Below, piece after piece: positions 58,129 to 64,000 of a stretch of DNA of 64,000 nt (its first letter is position 1; every line of letters begins with the position of its first letter). The stretch spans positions 186,001 through 250,000 of the forward strand of contig NZ_FOCB01000004.1 of assembly GCF_900109995.1 (NCBI RefSeq), in the 5' to 3' direction. Source of the DNA: Pseudomonas sp. ok272 (GTDB lineage: Bacteria; Pseudomonadota; Gammaproteobacteria; Pseudomonadales; Pseudomonadaceae). Both the position numbers and the translations under genes were made by a program. The notes beneath the pieces are model-generated. The model was not told where the DNA came from and did not search any database. It saw nothing but the letters and a program-made list of their open reading frames with translations.

Positions 58129-59022
58129 TCAACGTATTAAGCCGGGTGGCGGAGAATTGACGGCGCTCGCGCTCCCCGGCGACTTGACGGGGGGCGGTGC
58201 AGTTTGTGTGCCAGCGCGCTTCAACGCGGCGTCCGGTTTTGCATGGGCCGCTCCGGTGCCCGTCAGGCTGCGGCGCACATCGAGGTTACGCGAGACCACC
58301 AACACCACTCGCCGGTTACGCGCCCGACCTTCGGCGGTCGCATTGTTGGCCACCGGCTGGAACTCACCGTAGCCCACCGAGGCCAGCCGTCCCGGGTTCA
58401 CACCCTGCATGGCAAGCATGCGCACGATGCTCGACGAACGGGCTGACGACAGCTCCCAGTTGGTCGGATACTGGGCGGTCCGAATCGGCTGATCGTCGGT
58501 GAAACCTTCGACGTGAATCGGGTTGTCGAAGGGCTTGAGGATTGCCGCGACCTTGTCGATGATGCTGAACGCGATGTCGCTGGGCATGGCATCGCCACTG
58601 CCGAACAACAGGCTGGAGTTGAGTTCGATCTCGACCCACAACTCATTGCCGCGCACGGTCATCTGGTTGGAACTGATCAGGTCGCCGAACGCTGCGCTGA
58701 TGTCGTTGGAGATGCTCTTGAGCGGATCGTTGCTGGCCTGGGCGATGCCCATGTCGATCTGCTCGCTGTCCTTGACCAGGGGCTGGGCCGGGGTCACGGT
58801 CTTGGGGCGCTCATCACCAATGGGGATCGGCATCAGAGCGCGGTCGGAGTTGGTGAACACCCCGATCAACGCTTCGGACACTTCCTTGTACTTGCCTTCA
58901 TTGATCGAGGAGATGGAGTACATCACCACGAAAAACGCGAACAGCAAGGTGATGAAGTCCGCGTAGGACACCAGCCAACGTTCGTGATTGACGTGTTCGT
59001 CGTGCTGACGGCGACGTGCCAT
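58129..59022 (-). CDS. motD: Flagellar stator protein MotD (MotB-like)
   Basis: MotD pairs with MotC in the second Pseudomonas stator. The 297-residue protein has a basic N terminus, one membrane helix with the essential proton-site Asp22 in SYADFITLLFAFFVVMY, a plug region, and an OmpA-like peptidoglycan domain (about 160-250; HVEGFTDDQPI, RNRRVVLVV). The C-terminal tail is Pro/Ala-rich. It follows motC within 12 bases. Confidence 0.95.
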   Translation of the reverse strand: MARRRQHDEHVNHERWLVSYADFITLLFAFFVVMYSISSINEGKYKEVSEALIGVFTNSDRALMPIPIGDERPKTVTPAQPLVKDSEQIDMGIAQASNDPLKSISNDISAAFGDLISSNQMTVRGNELWVEIELNSSLLFGSGDAMPSDIAFSIIDKVAAILKPFDNPIHVEGFTDDQPIRTAQYPTNWELSSARSSSIVRMLAMQGVNPGRLASVGYGEFQPVANNATAEGRARNRRVVLVVSRNLDVRRSLTGTGAAHAKPDAALKRAGTQTAPPPVKSPGSASAVNSPPPGLIR

Positions 59023-59034
59023 GAGGTTAGTCCC

Positions 59035-59775
59035 TTATTCCATGAAGCCCTGAAGCTTCAACTCGATGGAGCGTGGGTTTTCACCTTCGGCGATCGACAA
59101 AATACCTTCCAGCAACATTTCTCGATAACGCGACTGGCGCAAGGCTATGGATTTGAGTTTGCTGGCAACCGGCAGCAGTAACAGGTTGGCACTGGCCACG
59201 CCGTAGATCGTCGCGACGAAGGCCACGGCGATACCACTGCCCAGTTGCGAGGGATCACCCAGGTTGCCCATCACGTGGATCAAGCCCATTACCGCGCCGA
59301 TGATGCCGATGGTCGGCGCGTAGCCGCCCATGCTTTCAAACACCTTGGCCGCCTCGATGTCGCGACTTTCCTGGGTGTAGAAGTCCACTTCCAGGATGCT
59401 GCGGATCGCTTCCGGCTCGGCGCCATCGACCAGTAACTGCAGGCCCTTGCGCGAATAGCTGTCAGGTTCGGTGTCGGCCACGCCTTCGAGGCCCAGCAGG
59501 CCTTCCTTGCGCGCCGTGAGGCTCCAATTGACCACGCGGTCGATGCCACCAGCCAAGTCGATGCGCGGCGGAAACAGGATCCACACCAGAATCTGCATGG
59601 CGCGCTTGAAGGCACTCATGGGCGACTGCAACAGCGCCGCGCCAACGGTCCCCCCCAGCACGATCAAGGCCGCCGGGCCGTTGGCCAGGGCACCCAGGTG
59701 CCCGCCTTCGAGGTAGTTGCCACCGATGATGGCGACAAACGCCATGATGATGCCGATCAGGCTTAGAACGTCCAT
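59035..59775 (-). CDS. motC: Flagellar stator protein MotC (MotA-like)
   Basis: MotC is the MotA-type ion channel subunit. The 246-residue product has four membrane helices and the family region GGYAPTIGIIGAVMGLIHVMGNLGDP, with the conserved prolines and charged cytoplasmic loop. It starts at ATG 59775, overlapping the cheB stop by one base (TGATG). Confidence 0.95.
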   Translation of the reverse strand: MDVLSLIGIIMAFVAIIGGNYLEGGHLGALANGPAALIVLGGTVGAALLQSPMSAFKRAMQILVWILFPPRIDLAGGIDRVVNWSLTARKEGLLGLEGVADTEPDSYSRKGLQLLVDGAEPEAIRSILEVDFYTQESRDIEAAKVFESMGGYAPTIGIIGAVMGLIHVMGNLGDPSQLGSGIAVAFVATIYGVASANLLLLPVASKLKSIALRQSRYREMLLEGILSIAEGENPRSIELKLQGFME

Positions 59776-60899
59776 CAGATGCACGCCCCGACCAGGTGTT
59801 TGCCGATCTCGTCGAGATCGTAGATCGCGTCCGCCAGGTTGGCTTTGACGATGGCCATGGGCATGCCGTAGATCACGCAACTGGCCTCATCCTGGGCCCA
59901 GATCGAGCTGCCACTCTGCTTGAGCAGACGCGCGCCTTCACGACCGTCGGCGCCCATGCCGGTGAGGACCACCGCCAGAACTTTGTCACCGTAGGACTTG
60001 GCCGCCGAACCGAAGGTGATATCCACACACGGCTTGTAGTTCAAACGCTCGTCGCCGGGGAGGATTCTCACCGCGCCCCGACCGTCGATCATCATTTGCT
60101 TGCCACCCGGCGCCAGCAACGCCAGGCCCGGACGCAAGATGTCACCGTCCTCGGCTTCCTTGACGCTGATGCGGCAGAGCTTGTCCAAACGCTCGGCGAA
60201 CGCCTTGGTGAAGGCGGCCGGCATGTGCTGGACCAGTACGATGGGGGCGGGAAAATTGCTCGGTAATTGTGTCAGTACACGCTGCAAGGCAACCGGACCG
60301 CCGGTGGACGTACCGATGGCCACCAACTTGTAGGATTTACGCTTGGGTGCCGGCGACGACGGGCTGGCCGCTGGTGTGCGCACAGGCGCAGCAACAGGCG
60401 CCGGGCGTGCCGGGGCCGGGCTGGCGAAACTGCTGGCGCTGGTCGCGGCTGGCGCGGGTGCTGCTACCGGGGCCGGGGCACTGTAGGTGCTCAGGCGACG
60501 GTTACTGCGCGAGATACTGTGGACCTTCTCGCACAGCAGTTGCTTGACCTTCTCGGGGTTGCGCGAGATGTCTTCGAAATTCTTCGGCAGGAAATCCACC
60601 GCGCCAGCGTCCAGCGCATCGAGGGTGACTCGAGCGCCTTCGTGGGTCAGCGAGGAAAACATCAATACCGGGGTCGGACAGCGCTGCATGATGTGCCGCA
60701 CCGCCGTGATGCCATCCATCATCGGCATCTCGTAGTCCATGGTGATCACGTCCGGCTTGAGGGCCAGGGCCTGATCGATCGCCTCTTTACCGTTGGTGGC
60801 CGTACCGACCACCTGGATATTCGGGTCCGCCGAAAGAATTTCCGAGACGCGGCGGCGGAAAAAACCAGAATCATCCACCACCAGGACTTTGACTGCCAT
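59775..60899 (-). CDS. cheB: Chemotaxis methylesterase CheB
   Basis: CheB removes methyl groups from receptors when phosphorylated by CheA. The 374-residue product has a receiver domain (phospho-Asp in [14 protein letters not shown]), a long Ala/Pro linker (about 140-185), and the methylesterase domain with Ser in GTSTGGP, His in LVQHMPAAF and Asp in [12 protein letters not shown] 60899 has GGAG six bases upstream. A further in-frame ATG 15 codons earlier falls inside a perfect hairpin and lacks a ribosome site. Confidence 0.95.
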   Translation of the reverse strand: MAVKVLVVDDSGFFRRRVSEILSADPNIQVVGTATNGKEAIDQALALKPDVITMDYEMPMMDGITAVRHIMQRCPTPVLMFSSLTHEGARVTLDALDAGAVDFLPKNFEDISRNPEKVKQLLCEKVHSISRSNRRLSTYSAPAPVAAPAPAATSASSFASPAPARPAPVAAPVRTPAASPSSPAPKRKSYKLVAIGTSTGGPVALQRVLTQLPSNFPAPIVLVQHMPAAFTKAFAERLDKLCRISVKEAEDGDILRPGLALLAPGGKQMMIDGRGAVRILPGDERLNYKPCVDITFGSAAKSYGDKVLAVVLTGMGADGREGARLLKQSGSSIWAQDEASCVIYGMPMAIVKANLADAIYDLDEIGKHLVGACI

Positions 60900-60912
60900 A
60901 AACACTCCGTTA

Positions 60913-60945
60913 GATGCAGCGCGGCGACAGTCGCCGCGCTGCATC
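60913..60945 (-). promoter_or_regulatory. Perfect hairpin between cheA and cheB
   Basis: GATGCAGCGCGGCGA and its exact complement enclose a three-base loop, five bases after the cheA stop and 14 bases before the cheB start. There is no T-run, so it is more likely an mRNA stability or translation element than a terminator. Confidence 0.6.
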
Positions 60946-60949
60946 AAAA

Positions 60950-63151
60950 TCAAATACGCCGTGCGGCGTAACGCTTGAGCATGCTCGGTACATCGAGAAT
61001 CAAGGCGATGCGACCGTCACCGGTAATGGTGGCGCCCGACATGCCCGGGGTTCCCTGGAGCATCTTGCCCAATGGCTTGATGACCACTTCTTCCTGGCCC
61101 ACCAGTTGGTCGACGACAAAGCCGATCCGCTGCGTGCCCACCGAAAGGATCACCACATGGCCCTCACGCTGCTCTTCATGAGCGGCAGAGCGGACCAGCC
61201 AGCGCTTGAGGTAGAACAATGGCAACGCCTTGTCCCGCACGATGACGACTTCCTGGCCGTCGACCACATTGGTGCGCGACAGGTCGAGGTGGAAGATCTC
61301 GTTGACGTTGACCAGCGGGAACGCGAACGCCTGGTTGCCCAGCATGACCATCAGGGTCGGCATGATCGCCAGGGTCAGCGGCACCTTGATCACGATCTTC
61401 GAACCCTGGCCCTTGGTCGAATAGATGTTGATCGAGCCGTTGAGCTGGGAAATCTTGGTCTTGACCACGTCCATGCCCACGCCGCGCCCGGACACGTCGG
61501 AGATCTCGGTCTTGGTCGAGAACCCCGGGGCAAAGATCAGGTTGTAGCACTCGCTGTCGCTCAGGCGGTCGGCGGCGTCCTTGTCCATCACTCCGCGCTT
61601 CACTGCGATGGCGCGCAGCACGTTCGAATCCATGCCCTTGCCGTCATCGGAGATCGACAGCAGGATGTGGTCGCCTTCCTGCTCGGCGGCCAACACCACC
61701 TTGCCGCCCCGGGACTTGCCCGAGGCCTCGCGCTCTTCCGGCGACTCGATACCGTGGTCGACGGCGTTGCGCACCAAGTGGACCAACGGGTCGGCCAGGG
61801 CCTCGACGAGGTTCTTGTCGAGGTCGGTTTCTTCGCCGACCAGTTCCAGGTTGATCTCTTTCTTGAGCTGGCGAGCCAGGTCGCGAACCAGACGCGGGAA
61901 TCGGCCGAAGACTTTCTTGATCGGTTGCATGCGGGTCTTCATCACCGCGGTTTGCAGGTCGGCCGTCACCACGTCGAGGTTCGACACGGCCTTGGACATG
62001 GCTTCATCGCCGCTATTGAGGCCCAGGCGCACCAAGCGATTACGCACCAGTACCAGTTCGCCCACCATGTTCATGATTTCATCAAGGCGCGCAGTGTCCA
62101 CGCGCACAGTGGTCTCGGCTTCGCTGGCCGGCTTTTCCGCAGCGGGCGCAGCGGCACGCGCCGGGGCTGGGGCTGGGGCGGCCCGAGGCGCCTCGACCTT
62201 GGCCACGGCCTTGGGTGGAGCAGCCGCCACTGGCGCTGCTGTCGCGGTACCGGATGAGGCGGTGCCCGGAGTCTGGAACTTGCCCTTGCCGTGCAGTTCG
62301 TCGAGCAGCGATTCGAATTCGTGATCGGAAATCAGCTCGCCGCCCGCCGCCACCGCGCTCGGCGCAGCAGGTACCGGAACCGAGGCGATGGCCGACTCCA
62401 GCGCGTCGACGGCAAAGTTGCCCTTGCCATGAAGTTGGTCGAGCAACGCTTCAAATTCGTCGTCGGTAATATCGGTGCTGGCCGGCGCTTGTGCCGGGGC
62501 AACGGGTTCGGACGGCACTGCGAGGGCATCGACAGCGAACTGGCCTTTACCGTGCAGTTGGTCAAGCAACGACTCGAACTCGGCATCGGTGATGTCATCA
62601 CCCGCGGCCGCTGGCGCCTGGGCCACCGGCGCTTCGGCCTGCGCCTTGACGGCATTGAGCGAGTCCAGCAGCAGTTCAAATTCGTTGTCGGTGATGTCAC
62701 CCGAGTCGACGACCTCAGGCTCGGCCGCTGCTTCGACGATTGGCGCCACAGCCTCCGCCGCTTGCGGTTCCGCCAGGCGCGCCAATGCCGCCAATAGCTC
62801 GGGGGTCGCAGCCGTGACCGGTGCCCGCTCCCGGACTTCGCCAAACATGCCATTGACGGCGTCCAGCGCTTCGAGCACCACGTCCATCAACTCCGAATCG
62901 ACGCGACGTTCACCCTTGCGCAGGATGTCGAACACGTTCTCGGCGATGTGACAGCACTCCACCAACTCGTTGAGTTGGAGGAAGCCGGCGCCCCCTTTTA
63001 CAGTGTGAAAACCGCGAAAAATTGCATTGAGCAGGTCCGCATCATCCGGTCGGCTTTCCAGCTCGACCAACTGCTCGGACAGTTGCTCTAGAATCTCGCC
63101 GGCCTCAACCAGGAAATCCTGAAGGATCTCTTCATCGGCGCCGAAGCTCAT
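60950..63151 (-). CDS. cheA: Chemotaxis histidine kinase CheA
   Basis: CheA phosphorylates CheY and CheB in response to receptors. The 733-residue protein has an Hpt domain with phospho-His49 ([10 protein letters not shown]), a long linker (about 115-345), a dimerisation domain, the ATPase domain ([37 protein letters not shown]) and a C-terminal CheW-like domain. The linker holds four copies of a motif like DITDxEFExLLDxLHGKGxF at residues 152-169, 186-210, 227-251 and 273-293, followed by Ala/Pro sequence. A normal P2 domain is not apparent, so these repeats may take its place. Confidence 0.96.
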   Translation of the reverse strand: MSFGADEEILQDFLVEAGEILEQLSEQLVELESRPDDADLLNAIFRGFHTVKGGAGFLQLNELVECCHIAENVFDILRKGERRVDSELMDVVLEALDAVNGMFGEVRERAPVTAATPELLAALARLAEPQAAEAVAPIVEAAAEPEVVDSGDITDNEFELLLDSLNAVKAQAEAPVAQAPAAAGDDITDAEFESLLDQLHGKGQFAVDALAVPSEPVAPAQAPASTDITDDEFEALLDQLHGKGNFAVDALESAIASVPVPAAPSAVAAGGELISDHEFESLLDELHGKGKFQTPGTASSGTATAAPVAAAPPKAVAKVEAPRAAPAPAPARAAAPAAEKPASEAETTVRVDTARLDEIMNMVGELVLVRNRLVRLGLNSGDEAMSKAVSNLDVVTADLQTAVMKTRMQPIKKVFGRFPRLVRDLARQLKKEINLELVGEETDLDKNLVEALADPLVHLVRNAVDHGIESPEEREASGKSRGGKVVLAAEQEGDHILLSISDDGKGMDSNVLRAIAVKRGVMDKDAADRLSDSECYNLIFAPGFSTKTEISDVSGRGVGMDVVKTKISQLNGSINIYSTKGQGSKIVIKVPLTLAIMPTLMVMLGNQAFAFPLVNVNEIFHLDLSRTNVVDGQEVVIVRDKALPLFYLKRWLVRSAAHEEQREGHVVILSVGTQRIGFVVDQLVGQEEVVIKPLGKMLQGTPGMSGATITGDGRIALILDVPSMLKRYAARRI
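62273..62701 (-). repeat. Four repeated motifs in the CheA linker
   Basis: Coding repeats correspond to CheA residues 151-293. The consensus D-I-T-D-x-E-F-E-x-L-L-D-x-L is followed by H-G-K-G-x-F in copies 2-4; copy 1 lacks HGKG. Copies are spaced 35-46 residues apart by Ala/Pro-rich stretches. Confidence 0.88.
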
Positions 63152-63179
63152 GAATGGGTGCTCCTAAATAGGGCTGAAC

Positions 63180-63968
63180 CTAGAAACCTAGGCTGGAAAG
63201 CAAATCGTCCACGTCATCCTGACCGGACATCACGTCATCACGTTTATCGGCATGAATCTGTGGACCTTCACCCTGCGCCAGATGTTTTTTCGGATCTTTT
63301 TCAGCGAGGATCGATTCGCGGTCATGTTCGATGCCCGCGAAGCGGTCGACCTGGCTGGCCATCAACACGAGTTTGAGCAGGTTGCTCTCGACTTCGGTGA
63401 CCAGTTGAGTCACACGCTTGATCACCTGGCCGGTGAGGTCCTGGTAGTCCTGGGCCAACAGAATATCGTTGAGATTGCCCGCAACGACCTGGGTCTGCTC
63501 GGCGCTGCGCGCCAGGAAACCGTCGACACGCCGGGCCAGTTCACGGAACTCTTCGGCCCCCACTTCACGCCGCATGAAGCGGCCCCAGTCGGCGCTCAAC
63601 GCCTGGGCGTCAGTGCTCAGGCCGTTGACCAGCGGTGTGCTGTTCTCGACCAGGTCCATGGTCCGGTTGGCCGCCGCCTCGGTCAGCTTGACCACATACG
63701 ACAGGCGCTCAGTGGCATCGGTGATCTGCGAGACTTCCTCGGCTTGAGGCATGTGCGGGTCAATCTGAAAGTTGACGATCGCACTGTGCAACTCGCGAGT
63801 CAGCTTGCCGACTTCCTGGTACAGGCCGCGGTCACGGGTCTGATTGAGCTCATGGATCAGTTGCACGGCGTCGCCGAACCGGCCTTTCTCAAGGCTTTTG
63901 ACCAATTCGACCGCATGTTTTTTCAGGGTCGATTCAAAATCAGCCTGTGATGTTTCTCGTTGCTCCAT
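63180..63968 (-). CDS. cheZ: CheY-P phosphatase CheZ
   Basis: CheZ dephosphorylates CheY-P. The 262-residue product is mainly a long helical hairpin with the active Asp-Gln segment DYQDLTGQVIKRV, and ends with the CheY-binding peptide GQDDVDDLLSSLGF. The ATG has GGGGGAG upstream. It lies 28 bases before cheA; cheY should follow just beyond the right edge. Confidence 0.96.
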   Translation of the reverse strand: MEQRETSQADFESTLKKHAVELVKSLEKGRFGDAVQLIHELNQTRDRGLYQEVGKLTRELHSAIVNFQIDPHMPQAEEVSQITDATERLSYVVKLTEAAANRTMDLVENSTPLVNGLSTDAQALSADWGRFMRREVGAEEFRELARRVDGFLARSAEQTQVVAGNLNDILLAQDYQDLTGQVIKRVTQLVTEVESNLLKLVLMASQVDRFAGIEHDRESILAEKDPKKHLAQGEGPQIHADKRDDVMSGQDDVDDLLSSLGF

Positions 63969-64000
63969 AGCTCCCCCGTGGCGCAGTGGCTGCGCGCATC

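Noticed and set aside
60897..60944. Longer CheB starting at an ATG inside the cheA-cheB hairpin
   Set aside because: No Shine-Dalgarno precedes it, and the 15 extra residues do not match CheB; ATG 60899 with GGAG is better.

Overview
The window is chromosomal DNA from a Pseudomonas, most likely of the P. fluorescens group. Supporting this are the high GC content, the order gltA / sdhCDAB-sucAB-lpd-sucCD, the cheZ-cheA-cheB-motC-motD-parC-parP-cheW block running towards ccmABCDEFGHI, a glyoxylate carboligase (gcl-hyi-glxR-ttuD-pykF) operon, and many dispersed REP/REPIN repeats with a RAYT transposase. No phage, plasmid or large island is visible, and every recognised gene is intact except fabB, which the left edge cuts.

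Layout. 1-11.4 kb: the end of fabB, a chemotaxis transducer, a DUF3859 protein, OsmC-like and pirin proteins, a dienelactone hydrolase, htpG with a sigma32-type promoter, two overlapping PaaI-type thioesterases, a small lipoprotein behind a sigma-E/AlgU-type promoter, a DUF599-MAPEG pair and brnQ. 11.7-24.8 kb: the TCA block on the minus strand, with gltA divergent on plus. 25-28.2 kb: acetate permease actP with its small DUF485 partner, and an orphan betaine-type binding protein. 28.4-32.8 kb: a GH17 membrane glucan enzyme, a small membrane protein, and a translationally coupled pair of a secreted alpha/beta hydrolase and an MlaA-like protein. 33-41.7 kb: a TetR regulator, the RAYT, a GlcG-like protein and the glyoxylate operon, which turns two glyoxylates into tartronate semialdehyde, then glycerate, phosphoglycerate and pyruvate. 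41.8-46.2 kb: a urea channel, a 167-bp MITE-like palindrome, a voltage-gated-type K+ channel, an orphan sulfate-binding protein, a HicAB toxin-antitoxin pair and a lipoprotein. 46.2-53.2 kb: cytochrome c maturation genes ccmI to ccmA on minus. 53.4-55.3 kb: a FliK-like gene coupled to a FlhB-C-like gene on plus. 55.4-64 kb: DUF2802, cheW, parP, parC, motD, motC, cheB, cheA and cheZ on minus.

The most notable non-coding structure is the REP population. There are two main sequence classes, each almost always paired with its own class in inverted orientation. One class (GCGGGCTTGCTCGC) flanks the RAYT gene and fills each of the three non-overlapping gaps of the nearby glyoxylate operon. Other points worth checking are four repeats of an acidic motif in the CheA linker, an MlaA-like protein without a lipobox paired with a hydrolase, a MITE-like element that supplies a stop codon, and candidate regulatory sites (sigma32, AlgU, HicB operator, a paired TTGTATACA site at gcl, and A-rich Crc/Hfq-like leaders). 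I saw no clear wholly new system; the leads are in the findings.
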